A program made the translations under genes and the position numbers. This document shows positions 37,302 through 48,926 of a stretch of DNA of 64,000 nt, piece by piece. The notes beneath the pieces were generated by a model. It ran no database searches, was not told the DNA's origin, and worked only from the letters and a program-made list of their open reading frames with translations. The stretch is taken from positions 124,001-188,000 of the forward strand of contig VDFB02187766.1 in the NCBI GenBank assembly GCA_007258455.2, given 5' to 3'. Origin of the DNA: Sequoia sempervirens. Taxonomy: Eukaryota; Streptophyta; Pinopsida; Cupressales; Cupressaceae. How positions within the stretch are numbered: the first letter of the stretch is position 1; each line of letters begins with the position of its first letter.

Positions 37302-37358
37302 CATGACCATTAGAATTAGATACAACTTTCTTCATTGTTGTTGGTTCCAATGGTGAGG
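37302..37358. repeat. 57-bp direct repeat, right copy
   Basis: See 36625-36681. The element C reading continues to its right. Confidence 0.9.
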
Positions 37359-37379
37359 AAAGTGACTCAAAAGTTCTTT

Positions 37380-37770
37380 CTTTCTTTTCCATAGAACTAT
37401 TGCACTGGACCGTTCATACGTCCAACTAGAATAGAGTGCCTATCTGAATACCCTTAGTAAGCACCATAACTCCTCTTGTCATCTTACATCCTCCATTCAA
37501 GAAGACAACATGTACACCCACATTTTTTAGCTTGTTTACTAAAAGAAAGTCTAGTGCCAAACCAAGGATATGTAGGACACCATTGATCCCCTTCACTCTA
37601 CCATCTAAGAATCTTATCTTGGCTTTTCCATGACCAATAATATCCAATTGAGAGTCATCACTTAGGTACACCTTCCCACAATCATAACTTTCATACTTGG
37701 AGAACTAATCTCGATGCAAACTCATGTGGAAAGAAGCACCAGTTTCAAGCAACCACACATCTCGTGATGC
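37380..37770 (-). pseudogene. Protease of copia element C
   Basis: Near 37700-37750 the minus strand reads RDVWLLETGASFHMSLHRD-stop-F. Copia proteases have DTG/DSG here; this copy has ETG, losing the catalytic Asp. 37671-37426 continues (YLSDDSQLDIIGHGKAKIRFL ... GVLHILGLALDFLLVNKL), the usual block after the active site. Confidence 0.82.
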
Positions 37771-37849
37771 ATGCATTGTGATGGCATTGACAAAGGCATC
37801 TATATCATCATCAAATGATTTATCAAATTCAAAATTAGAGAAATCCTTC

Positions 37850-38611
37850 TTTTTCTTATTTTTATCCTCCTTACAATCTTTGCAAAAATGACTTGATTTT
37901 CAGCAATTCCAACATTTTTCCTTGGTATTACTATGAGACTTAGATCTCCCATGGGATTTTGATTCTAATGTTTCTTGCTTTGTGTTCTTTTTTCCTTTTC
38001 TTTTCATTTTTCTTCAAACCAACAAATCCTCCTTAGCCATTTCAAAAGATTTTCTACACAACTCTTTAGATAGCAATAAAGCAACCACTCCATCCATCTT
38101 AAAGGTGGTAGTGGTACTTCCAATAGCCATGACAAGGTGGTCCAAAGGATCTAGCGGTGAGCACAACAAAGTCATGCAATGATCCCCTTCCATTTTCACA
38201 GCAATAGAGTTCAACTGGGCAACAAGCATGTTGAATGCATTTAGATGATTTGTGACAAATTCTCCTTTCTCCATCCACAAAGAATACATCTTGTTTTATA
38301 GGAACAACTTAATTACCAGGGATTGAGCATGATAAATCTAAGCAAGTTTCTTTCCAAAAAGTGGAGTGGTCTTATCTTCATGAACATTTAGGAGTATTGG
38401 ATCAACTAAATAGAGTTTTATCAGACCCTTAGCCTTTCTTTTGATCTATCATATCCCAATCTTCTTGTTTCATACCCATTGGCTTAGTTCCAGAAATAGT
38501 TATCCATAAATCATAGTATACAAGCATGTTGTCCATCTTGAGTTTCCATAGCTCAAAGATTCCTCTGTTAAACTTCTCTATCTCAAATATACTCGATGTG
38601 TTGTCCATCTC
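37850..38611 (-). pseudogene. gag of copia element C
   Basis: Opens near 38611 with MDNTSSIFEIEKFNRGIFELWKL, a typical copia gag N-terminus (N/FxGxNFxxWK). 38289-38014 gives MYSLWMEKGEFVTNHLNAF...HLVMAIGSTT. The zinc knuckle near 37880-37920 reads CWNC-stop-KSSHFCKDCKED, i.e. CX2CX4HX4C with the Gly codon changed to stop. Frameshifted elsewhere. Confidence 0.82.
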
Positions 38612-38715
38612 CTTCCTACAATAGGGTCAACATTTTTTTTTTTGCAACAAGCTCCCACTCAAATAAGATCAATACAAAAACCCTTTAATCCACAATAGGA
38701 AACATAGGTGATCAA

Positions 38716-38727
38716 GATTTGATACCA
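38716..38727 (-). other. Primer-binding site of copia element C
   Basis: Minus-strand TGGTATCAAATC resembles the initiator-Met tRNA site TGGTATCAGAGC used by plant copia elements. The LTR edge (TGAAAGG at 38730) lies two bases away. Confidence 0.72.
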
Positions 38728-38729
38728 AT

Positions 38730-39550
38730 TGAAAGGAAGCCAGGTACACAAAAAAGCTTCCAACACTAATCTATCAGAGGAGAGAATGTGTAGATTTATA
38801 TAGTTTTGGACCCTTATTCAAACAGAACAAAGAAGATGCACATAATAGGTAAACCAAATGGGATCAAAGTTACAATAAAAAACACATAACACCAAATTTA
38901 TGTGGGGAAAAACTTTTTGAGAGAAAAGAACCCTACAATCCATAAGCCTAGACAATGTATCATCTGTAAACAAATGGTTACAATACACTTGCAGTGCAAG
39001 CCTCTACAGGAATTTGGGGAAAACCTTTTTAAGAGAAAAGAACCCCACAATCCAAAAGCCTAGACATGGTATCATCTATAAACAAATGATTACAATACAC
39101 TTGCAGTGCAAGCCTCTACAAGAATTTGTCTATGTTACAATTCTGGAATAAATTTGATAGCATAACTGTATCTCAACACAACATCATACAACTCCAAAAC
39201 ACAAGTGCTCAATATATAGAACCATACAATGCATAAATTAAACATTTCTAAATTGACTACCAAAGGGTAAAGAGCAACATGGAAAGTGCCAAAACACTTG
39301 CAAACACATAACGGTAAGTTTCAAATTGTCACCACATAAAACACTACAATTTCCAATTGTCACTAAACCTGCACATGCAAAACCTACACCTGCAAAATAA
39401 TAACCATGCCTCGAAAACTCACATTCCATACAAACTCCACATGGAAATAGAAAATGCCTTTATGCAAAACTCCACCTGTAAATGCAACTTTCCAACTTGA
39501 CTCTTCCACAGAAATAGATACTGCAAGTTGTAACTCACAAGACAACATGA
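38730..39550 (-). repeat. 5' LTR of copia element C (outer limit uncertain)
   Basis: Starts next to the primer site. Contains a tandem duplication (about 38905-39018 and 39019-39130; shared 'acaatacacttgcagtgcaa'). Without a second LTR in the window the outer edge is a guess; possible ends lie near 39547 (…gacaaca). Confidence 0.5.
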
Positions 39551-39692
39551 AATAATTAGGGACATTAAATATTTAATTAATCAATACTACGAAAAAATCA
39601 AAAGTTGAGACACTTTCTTTTTCCTAATAAAATTTGTAAACCTATACTCATTCATTTGTATTTGGACGTTATTTTATTAGCCGATAGGCTAT

Positions 39693-39769
39693 TTACGTGG
39701 GGGAACCCCACCGGGATTTCCCCCAGTCTGACGGTGTCGGGGAGATTCCAGTGGGGTTTCCCCCACGTA
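39693..39769. repeat. GC-rich inverted repeat, arms about 32 bp
   Basis: Left arm TACGTGGGGGAACCCCACC... (39693-39724) and right arm (39738-39769) are near-perfect reverse complements around a short loop. A diverged copy of the left part occurs at 42312-42380. Confidence 0.85.
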
Positions 39770-39770
39770 A

Positions 39771-42311
39771 CAGCACAACTTCCGGCGAAACTTTTTAGTG
39801 GTGTGGAAGAAACCTCCAACATGGTAGCACATACAAATATAAAATGAAGAGACAAGGGCTAATCAATGATCTGACATGACCATTACGTACTGTACGTTTG
39901 GCGCCCCACGGATTAATAAATTACCTTTTCCCGCACTTAAAATGGAAGACGTCAAAACTGCCAGCATTGCCTCCAGTTAGATTAAATTTACCAGCGTATA
40001 GTTTGAAAATGTTTTGATATTTATTATTAATTGTGGTCGCTATCTTTATTTAGATCAATTGCCAAAAAAAATTGATTGAAAAATTGATTTTTGTATTTTA
40101 ATATTTTCTCTTTTTTAGAAAATAAGAAATTTGTTTGGTCAAAATCAATTGAGTTTTCAAAAGTAAGAATAATTTAAAACTTGTTACATTTCATATTTCG
40201 TATAATATTATATTATCAATTTTAAGAAGTAATCATGATATCATGGGAAACTCTAGTATATAAAAAAATAAACAAGACAATAAAAATATTAATATAAATC
40301 ATGAGTGCTAATTGTTATTTTAGCAATAGCGGTTAACATGATTATAATAATAGGAATAGTCTTAAAGGAAATATTAGTAGTTTATTTAAATAATGTTATC
40401 ATTTTAAAGTATAAAAATTGATGGGATATCCCTAAAGATAATGTTGGCCAATGATCAGTTAACAATAGTGTAGTATTTTGTTCAAAATTAGATTTAATCT
40501 TAATAATAATATTATTCTTTTTTATTTAATGATAAAACAACTACATTGTAAAATATTCAACAACATTTAGATTTAATCTTAATAATGTTATTATTATTTC
40601 TTATTTAATGTTCAAACAACTATATTGTTGTTAAATATTCAATAACATTTACATAATGCATTTAAAAGGGATTAAGGAGGAGGTAATCTTGGAACCATTA
40701 ATGGAAAGCACATAATTACCATTGAAGTAAAGATAGAGATTTTATCGCTTTAACTCTTTTAATAGCATAAACATAGAAATAAAATAACTATGAGTAAAAA
40801 TGGAGTTGGAAATTAATAACTATGAGTAAATATGGTGTTGAAAATTAGTAACTATGACATTAATATTAATACTAATTTTGATAAAATGAATTAATTTTAA
40901 ATGGAGGGTTAACTCCATAATAATATTAATTACATCAAGGAAATGATAATAACATCATTAAGGAGAATGAGGATATCATAAATGTTCAAATTGTGGAAAT
41001 AATATTATTATTTCCCTTTGGAAAATAATTAGGAAAATATAAGCAAGGATCAAACAATAGTATTATTTTTCCTTTGAGCAATCAATGATGATAATTATTA
41101 AAGGATTTTATTGAATTTAATTAATAGAAATTTATGGTAATTAAATAATAATGTTAATCTTTAGGTATGGGTGGTAATAGATTAGAGTGTGGCAAGTCTT
41201 TATATCGAGTCCAACCTAAAGTTAGAAACACTTGTGTTACATCTTAGGGTGTACGTCAAGGATATCCACACACCCACTCTCATTATCCTTCCTCCTCCTT
41301 CTCGAACAGCACATCTGCAATGAAGTTGAATGAGGCACCAATTCAATGTGTATAGTTTACATCCCATGCTAATGCATGGCTATCAACTATTAATGGTTTT
41401 CATGTCATGGTTTAAAATTTCAAAAGAAAAAATGGTTGTTTCTTTTCCCAATATGTAAAATGGAGTTTGAGCAATTGACTACATCAATGCCTTGTGGGAT
41501 TTGACTATGCCACTGTTTCAATGCCTCATGGATTTTGAGCAATTGACTACATCAATTCCTTGTGGGATTTGAATACGCCATTGTTTCTATATTTGAGAAT
41601 TAATCCTTTATGAATAGCAAAGGAAGGGCTAACATCTTGAACACTGCATGGGTGAGGGCTCAGGAATGTGTGTCATATTCCTTGGGTCAAACGGTCTTGG
41701 CCGAGAATCCAGAGGCACTAGATTTTTTCTTCCACGTAGGATGGATAATAAAGGCACCACTACGAAACCCTAGCCAAAGCTATGTAGTTTCTTTATATTT
41801 AGCTATAGAGGTATTTTCTGGGGATTTAAGAAATTGAGCAATGTAGTTTAGTGGTAAGGTGGGTTTCACTCTCTAGAAGTCTTCCCATCTCTGATTCCAA
41901 AGGCCCTATTTTGATTTTGGGTTACCTTGCGTGAATTACCCAAGTTACACGGGTTCTATTCTTATGAAACATGTGAGAAATTTTGAAATAGAAGATGGGT
42001 TAACCATGGAATAGTCTCTCTAAATCAAAAGGGGCACAACTTATGCATCCACTAACACAGTATTAAATCTAACTCTAATAATAGACACCCCAATCCATAC
42101 AAAATTATGGGTGTTACATGAATTGCATCCCTAAAATAAATATTTTTAGGACACATGCTTGTAAGGAGTCTATCAATATGGAGCATAAGATAATTCCTTA
42201 GTGATTCGGTTTAGGTTCTATCAAATAAACTAAAATATTCTTTTTTGTGTGATATAAATATTGTTAATAGTTTTCAACAAATGTATTACTCACTTTCATC
42301 ATATTGTATAT
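39771..42311. other. Intergenic AT-rich DNA
   Basis: No gene recognised. Contains a diverged tandem duplication (40490-40566 and 40567-40650; 'agatttaatcttaataat') and another near 41466-41590 ('ttgactacatcaat...ccttgtgggatttga'). The 75-codon frame at 41610-41837 has no recognised family. Confidence 0.5.
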
Positions 42312-42380
42312 TTAGCCAATAGGCTATTACGTGGTGAACCCCACTAGGATCTCCTCCATTCTGACGTCGGTGTTTTCCTT
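42312..42380. repeat. Diverged partial copy of the 39.7-kb inverted repeat
   Basis: 'agccaataggctattacgtgg' style match (core 'taggctattacgtgg', 'gaaccccac', 'tctgacg') to 39679-39737. Only the left arm and loop are kept. It lies about 0.6 kb upstream of the protease gene. Confidence 0.7.
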
Positions 42381-42565
42381 TCTTGCTTTTCCCAGCGTTC
42401 TCACCGAATTAGCACATTCCCCAAAACAATAGTCGCGCACATTTCTTCTCCATGGATTTTGTTGCTAATAAAAAATACCAAAGTATATCAGCCTATCAGC
42501 GTAAGCATTGGACCAATGAGGTGCAAGTGCTAGTCTTGTTAATAGGTGTGTTTCCATGTCAATTG

Positions 42566-42580
42566 TTCTCGAAGATTTTG
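42566..42580 (+). promoter_or_regulatory. Heat-shock-element-like motif upstream of protease gene 1
   Basis: TTCTCGAAGATTTTG, close to nTTCnnGAAnnTTCn. The same motif sits upstream of gene copy 2 at 63613. Function is inferred from pattern and conservation only. Confidence 0.45.
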
Positions 42581-42889
42581 ATTTTTTAGCAAAATTTCGA
42601 AGACAATCACTTACACAGATTGCGTGTTTGAGTGGGAGTACTCGTGATTTGTTCTTAAAAATCACGCGGTATACGCGGAATCGTCGCGTAAAATGACGGT
42701 TTTGGCACTGAATTCTAACGTGGTCGTTAAAGGAGCTCAAACAATGGATGAGTGAGAGGCCTACATTCATCCTCTACTTCTGGCAATGATCCGTACAAAG
42801 CACGCATTGACTGGACTCTCTAATGCCGGGGTTCGACGAAATACTTCGTATAAGACTCCATAAATGACACGACATACGCGCCAAAGCTG

Positions 42890-42896
42890 TATATAA
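42890..42896 (+). promoter_or_regulatory. TATA box of protease gene 1
   Basis: TATATAA, 119 bases before the ATG, inside a block conserved with 63812 ('caaagct.tatataatccc.ccactccatt'). Transcription would start near 42920-42930. Confidence 0.8.
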
Positions 42897-43008
42897 TCCC
42901 CACCACTCCATTAGTTTTCGATAACAAAGATAAGCTGCCGATAAGTTATCAACTGTTTGCTTGGCGTGAGATAGAATTTCTGGTCGTGGGAAAATTTTTG
43001 GCTGGAGA

Positions 43009-43707
43009 ATGGCCTGTCGCTCTGGTGCAGTGCTCGGGTTAATAGCCCTGACGGCGATATTAATGGGCCACGCTACTGAAGCGGTGGATTTCAAATTCTC
43101 TAATAACGCGCAGGGAACCTCCGGCGGCAACAGATTCGATCAAGAGATCGGCCAGAGCGGAGCCCTTGAAATTATGGACTCATCCACTAAATTCATCTGG
43201 GACGCTTTCCAACAGCAATCGGCTGCAGATAGGAAGAATGTGCAGCAGGTTAGTCTCAGCGTGGAAAGCATGAACCGCCTGGACGTCGCTGCGACTACGA
43301 GTGGAGACCAAATTCGCCTCAATTCAGATTATGTAGCCAACTACGAAGGGGACGTCAAGGCAGAAATTCGAGGAGTTTTGTACCACGAAATGACGCACGT
43401 GTGGCAGTGGAACGGCCAAAACAATGCTCCCGGTGGTCTCATTGAGGGTGTTGCAGATTATGTGCGCCTCACTGCAGGGTTGGCTCCTTCTCACTGGGTC
43501 AAGCCCGGCAGTGGAGACAAATGGGACCAGGGTTATGATGTAACTGCCTATTTCTTGCAGTACTGTGGCAGTGTTAGCTCTGGATTTGTGGCCAAGCTCA
43601 ATGCCAAATTGGCTTCCGGATGGAACGTGGGATTCTTTAATGATCTCACTGGCAAATCTGTTGATCAGCTTTGGAGTGATTACAAGGCAAAGTATGCTTC
43701 TGCTTAA
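43009..43707 (+). CDS. Basic secretory protease family protein (PF04450 type)
   Basis: Encodes 232 residues in one intact exon, the usual size for plant basic secretory proteins (NtPRp27-like), a family linked to defence. Residues 1-25 are a signal peptide (hydrophobic VLGLIALTAILM, cleavage likely after ATEA), so the product should be secreted to the apoplast. HEMTH at 126-130 within YHEMTHVWQW is the zinc-binding HExxH of a metalloprotease, and EGVADYVRLTAG (146-157) is the family's second conserved block. The C-terminal part (YDVTAYFLQY, KSVDQLWSDYK) is also typical. The gene is more GC-rich than its surroundings. A near copy starts at 63925. Substrate unknown. Confidence 0.95.
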   Translation: MACRSGAVLGLIALTAILMGHATEAVDFKFSNNAQGTSGGNRFDQEIGQSGALEIMDSSTKFIWDAFQQQSAADRKNVQQVSLSVESMNRLDVAATTSGDQIRLNSDYVANYEGDVKAEIRGVLYHEMTHVWQWNGQNNAPGGLIEGVADYVRLTAGLAPSHWVKPGSGDKWDQGYDVTAYFLQYCGSVSSGFVAKLNAKLASGWNVGFFNDLTGKSVDQLWSDYKAKYASA

Positions 43708-43907
43708 AGATCAATATTCTTAGCCTAAATTATGATCTACCTATTATATACCGAACTATGCTAAATAAGCGAACTGCAAACTGGAATTATAAATTAGTAC
43801 CCACCTTAAAATAGCATCTAGAATGCATCCATCACTTAGTTCTATGAGCGCGTGTATTCTAGGAAATGTAATGGTTGTCTTTGATTAGAAATTTAAGGGA
43901 ATTTACA

Positions 43908-43913
43908 AATAAA
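43908..43913 (+). terminator. Possible polyadenylation signal of protease gene 1
   Basis: AATAAA about 200 bases after the stop codon in AT-rich DNA. Plant signals are loose, so this is only a candidate. Confidence 0.4.
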
Positions 43914-45540
43914 TTGTATTCTTTTTAAGTAATATAATTTTCATTAAAATATATTATTAAATTTTACTTTAACAATATTTAATTAGTGATGTTTCAAATT
44001 ATTTATAAATTATTTCTCAATAAATAAAATTGATCTGATTGTAATACTAATTTGAAATGACATAACATATGTATATGATATGACAATAATTTTGGATAAT
44101 AGCCTGTGTAAGTAGATATTTTTATAATGGATAAGCACATATCCATTTGTTGACTAGATGTTGCAAAACATTTTTTTAATATTAAAAGATGTCACAACTT
44201 TCTACATTTGTTATATCTAAGCACATACAATTCTTTATGATATGGTAAGTTAAATGTTTATACTATTTTTTCACAAATTATTCTCCAATATTATAGAATA
44301 GTTCTTTTCTCTCAAGGTTGTTTACCTTGTCCAGTAGGTGGATAATTTGTGCACGTCTTGAAAATGGGTTTTGATTTGGCCAACATCATTTTAAACTTTT
44401 GCAATTGATATTGAGATTTTACTAAATGAGCTTGGAATTTTTCTCTTTTCAAATTTGATTATTTTCCTATGAATCAAAATATAATGTTACTAGAAATTAA
44501 AATAATAATGTGTAGCTATTAACTTTTTTTAGCTATTGTAATTAAGGAAGAATTTATATAAATTCTAGATAAGGACGTTAAATATTTTATTATATTGTTT
44601 TCAATTACTCATGTTTAGACTTATATAACACAGACATCCTGATTGATTATTTATGCTTTGACTTTTTCTTTGAACTGAGGATAAGTGAATGTATGAAACA
44701 AGGATTTTAAATTGTTGTGTGAAAGATTGTGTGATAAAATTAGCATTCATACATTTTCTATAAATAAAAATGTATTGTAGTCGAACCTCTTGTTTCTTTC
44801 TAATAATTTATTGTGTATTTTGTTTCATTATGGAATATTTATTAAAATAAATGAATGTTTTATACAAAACATTTTATGAATTTACCTCTAGACATAGTTG
44901 TAGATAGTTGATTATAGCATAAGGCCTTGTGATGCACATATAATGATTTCCCCTACCATGGATAGTGATATTTGTTTATAGTTATCTTATGTTGTAGGTT
45001 GTATTGATATAGTTTTTGGTCTATTTGGTATCATGTTGGGCCATTTTAGTTATTAAAAATTATTGGGATATGCGGGAAATTATGATGTCTAAGATATGAT
45101 TAGGTATACTATAACTATGATATCTCTAAAAGATCCTATGACAAGACTAGCATAAATCTATAAAATTGTTGTAAAAATGACCTGTTAAATTTTTCTTAGT
45201 TAAAATTTATGCTATATTATTTTTCTAGTTGTTTATTATGCATAAATAGATTTTTCCATAAATACTTATTTATAGAGTAAGTTTTATTAATCCAAAACTA
45301 CTAGTAAAATAAAAATAAATAAATAAATGAAACAATACCTTAACATCATCTTCGCTTGAATGCCATGTCTATAATTATTATAGGAAACTATTCTTATAAA
45401 TTCATAGAAAAGAAAGGGGAGGTGTTTATTTGAGAAGAGGACTATTAAGAAGGGTAGGCAGAAAAAGTATGTCCCCATTTATAGTAAGTCAAAATTCATT
45501 ATTATGCAAGGATTTGATGGGGAGAAATATGTGATCATGT
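43914..45540. other. AT-rich intergenic DNA
   Basis: No gene, RNA or repeat structure recognised. Small frames are scattered and AT-rich. Confidence 0.5.
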
Positions 45541-45835
45541 GTAACTTTGACTTTTGTTGGAATGAATAAATTAATTATAAGCCTCTTAGCACAAACTTTC
45601 CAAGTCACCTCATGTTGTCTCCAACTAGCCACCACCATCTTCAATTGCCCCACATTCACAGATGCTCTCTCACCTATCTACTATAAATATCATAGCCAAC
45701 ACTCTGCTATAGTGTCTAGAAAATTTATTGTGCATTTATCTATAAATCTCATAGATGAGCTTATATTTAGCAAAGCTCAAATTCAAATTTTTACTCTATT
45801 TTTGTGTATTTTCCTTTGTTACATGTTTTCTTTCA

Positions 45836-45898
45836 TGGTATTAGAGCTGCTTGGTAGAATATCTTGAAGACCCTAGAGACTAGATGAATTTGGGGGAG
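45836..45898 (+). mobile_element. Possible SMART/TRIM-like core: primer site and polypurine tract 63 bases apart
   Basis: …TTTCTTTCA is followed at 45836 by TGGTATTAGAGCTG, a close match to the initiator-Met tRNA primer site. At 45889 TTTGGGGGAG is followed by TGTTGATG, a typical copia polypurine tract and LTR start. No coding DNA lies between. Similar flanking LTRs were not recognised, so it may be an internally deleted copia instead. Confidence 0.45.
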
Positions 45899-46419
45899 TG
45901 TTGATGTTGAAGGCATTGCAGTTGCTAGTTGTACTCATAGTTGTGAAGATTTATAGAGAAATAAGTCAATGTCTGGTCATAGACAAAGATAGTGTAACCA
46001 ATCAAAAGTAAGGTATCATTGCTATCGTAAATCAAAGACAAGTTAATGTTCATGGGTGCCAAGCTTTATGGGAGATAATTTTTCGGACAAGATTGTTGTC
46101 AAAAGAAAATCGCTAAAGGAATAAGTCCATTGTATCTTTGAAGATCTTTTCATCACAAAAGGATATCAATCTACAACATTGCCAAAGAAGGGATTATGGA
46201 TGAGGAAAATTATGCTTATCAAGAAGAAGATATCATATAGATTGAAAAGCCCATTGTATTCTCGAAGCAATAGCTATCGTCACTGAAGAAATGAAGAAGC
46301 CACCAATAAGGATGGTTGAATCAAGGGCAAGCAGCCAATTAGGAGTTTAAGTTGTCACTGTCAATGAAAAAGGAAGAAAGTGGAAATGAATTTAGAAAGG
46401 TAAATCACAGAGTTTTAAG

Positions 46420-47021
46420 TGTGAAAATCCTATTGAAGTTACTGATTATTAATTTCCTATCTAATATATATTATTTGACTGTCAAAAATTAATTCATAAC
46501 TTGAATATTGAAAACCAGTATTGCAAATGAGGATTTTTTTAAAACTTCATCAATTTAAGAGATACATAAACTACTTGCCTCTTATTGGTAGAGCTCCAAC
46601 AATATTTTTCTTTGGAAATTTTTCTCTCAATTTCTCTTGCTGAAATTCCTTTGCTGTTGTCCCCAATGCTATCACTTCACCCTTGATATCACTACAAAAC
46701 TATTTGCTAACATTGCAAATCTACTTGCTATCATTGCAAGTCTTTCTCAAGTGTGTGTTCTCCAAATTCTTGTTGATCCCCTTTTATACTTTTCTCATTG
46801 AGAAACCAATGGCCATGATTTAATCTCAATCAATGGCTAAGATTAATTACACTCTAACAACCCTAACTAAATAGATTCTAGGAGTCTGTAGAGGAATTAA
46901 TTAATTAATTAATTAATTATCTAGACAACTAACTCCTTTCTAGAAGTCTCCCAAAAAATTAATTAAATAATTAAATATTTCTTGGGAATGGAGATGCATG
47001 TCCAAGCTACAAAAATTAGCA
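46420..47021 (-). repeat. 3' LTR of copia element E, 602 bp
   Basis: Plus-strand ends TGTGAAAATCC and ...AAATTAGCA. It lacks about 110 bases present in the other LTR (between 'cataacttgaatatt' and 'gaaaaccagt'). The minus-strand polypurine stretch AAGAGGGAG lies beside it at 47022-47030. Confidence 0.92.
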
Positions 47022-48480
47022 CTCCCTCTTAGCAAGGAAGGTGTTTTGCATGCCACCCAACTTATTTATGAAGAAGATGAATTTTTCCTTCCCCAATGCC
47101 TTTGTTAAAATGTCTGCTACTTGTTGATTTGTATGTATATACTATAGTTGAATAACCCCTCACTGTACAAAATCCCTAATGAAATGATACTTGATGTCTA
47201 TATGCTTAGACCTATCATGAAACACCAGATTCTCAGATAATTTGATGCAACTCTGATTGTCGTAGTGTCTCACTATAGTCTCAACCCTCTAACCAAACAA
47301 GACCACTAGAAAATTTTGAAGCTATATCACCTCACACGTCGCCATGCTAGCTACCTTATATTCAAACTCTATAGAACTCAAATCTACAAACTTTTGCTTC
47401 CTACTATATCAAGAGACAACTCCAGATCCCAAGCTAAAGCAACACCCTAAAGTGCTTTTCCTATCTATTTGACTTCCTTCCCAATCTACATCAGTATAAC
47501 CTATCAACCATATATCATCACCTCAAGCATATTCAATCCTATACTCGATTGTACCACACAAATACCACAACACATGCTTTGTTGTTTTCCAATACACTCT
47601 CTTCAACTCAACCATGAACTGACTAAGAGAGTTTAGTGCAAAGGATATAGTTGGCTTGGTGTTGAGAAAATACATGAGAGATCCAACCAACTACCTATAT
47701 AAGGTGGTGTCTACATCCTTCTCCCTGGATGTGTCTACCTTCTTCCAATTTGTGATCATGGGTGTAGACATGGCTCTACAATCCTCCATCTTGAACCTTC
47801 TCAAGATTTCAATGTAGTATTTCCCTTGTCCAAGGAAAATATCTCCATGCCTAGAAAGTAGTGCATAAGCCTCAAATCCTTCATCTCAAACTTTGCTACA
47901 AGGTCCCTTTTGCACTCCTCTATGAGCTCTAGTGAACCTGTTAAAAACAAGTCATCCACATAGAGAACAAGAATGAGAACCTCACCCCCAACCACCAAGT
48001 AGTAGAGGTTAGCATCCATTTCACTCTTCACAAAGCCCATTCCCTGTAAGTATTTATTAATGCACTCATACCACACCTCGGGAGGCTGCTTGAGTCCATA
48101 CAAAGCTCTCTTCAATCTACACATGTGGGCTTCACTACTGTGTGCTACAAATCTCTCTAGTTGTTTCATGTATACCTCCTCTTTCAATTCACCATTGAGA
48201 AATGTCATCTTGACATCCATCTAATGGATCTTCCATCCCATTTGTGTTGAAAGTGAGATCATGGCTCGTATAGAAGTATGTCTGGCCACTGGAGAAAAAT
48301 GTCTCATCATAGTTTATTCCCTCCTTCTAAGAGAACCCCTTGGCCACAAACCTTTCCTTGTATTTCTCAATGCTACCATTTGCACTGTGCATGATCTTAT
48401 AGATCCAACATGATCCAACCACTACCTTATCTATTGCACTAGGCACAACCTCCAACACATTGTTCTACACTATTGAGGTA
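47022..48480 (-). pseudogene. RT and RNase H of copia element E
   Basis: 48220-47801: MDVKMTFLNGELKEEVYMKQ, RLKRALYGLKQPPEVWYE and VLILVLYVDDLFLTG, with the catalytic YVDD intact. RNase H follows in frame pieces: YTDVDWEGSQIDRKST, EFEYKVASMATCEVI, KHIDIKYHFIRDFV and QVADILTKALGK, ending just before the polypurine tract. Stops occur, e.g. after TTLYR and FIRDFVQ. Confidence 0.88.
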
Positions 48481-48926
48481 TATTCCTCAACCATCACATC
48501 TTGCCACACCTGTTGTTGTGTAGCCTCCTAATAGCTAGAAGGTTCACTATCTACCAACTAATTTACTAATGCCATATAGTCATTATACCTGGTTGGTTGT
48601 ATCTGTTGTCTACTACTTGTCCTAGGAGCTCTGAAAAACGCTTGAGTATCCTTATGTGATTGTTGGTTCTCGCTATGAATTGTAGATGATGAAATATCAA
48701 CCTTGATGTCTTCCTAATGCATCTCCTAGATTTGTTGCATATGTTGCTCCAAACTTTGTGAACTCTCAGCACTTGAGCCTGTGCTTGTACTAGTAATTGT
48801 ACTCAAGCTTCACTACCCCTAATCCAGTTGGATGATCCTTGGAGCTTCTACTAGCTCCTCACTCTACTCATTTGTTGGAAAATCCCTAGACCTTCTAAAT
48901 GCCTTGTCCTCCATGAACTTGAAATA

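Larger units (their letters stand above)
34202..39550 (-). mobile_element. Ty1/copia element C, 3'-truncated and degraded
   Basis: Minus order: LTR from about 39.5 kb to 38730, primer site, gag 38611-37850, protease, integrase, RT, RNase H. IN before RT is diagnostic for copia. The 3' end is missing because B adjoins at 34201 within RNase H. An LTR fragment interrupts it at 36682-37301. Every domain has stops or frameshifts. The outer LTR limit near 39550 is not determined. Confidence 0.82.

Noticed and set aside
41610..41837. 75-codon frame upstream of the protease gene
   Set aside because: No domain recognised and no copy elsewhere in the window; not strong enough to call a gene.
42774..43322. 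Minus-strand frames opposite the protease gene
   Set aside because: Shadows of the real plus-strand gene; no recognisable domain.
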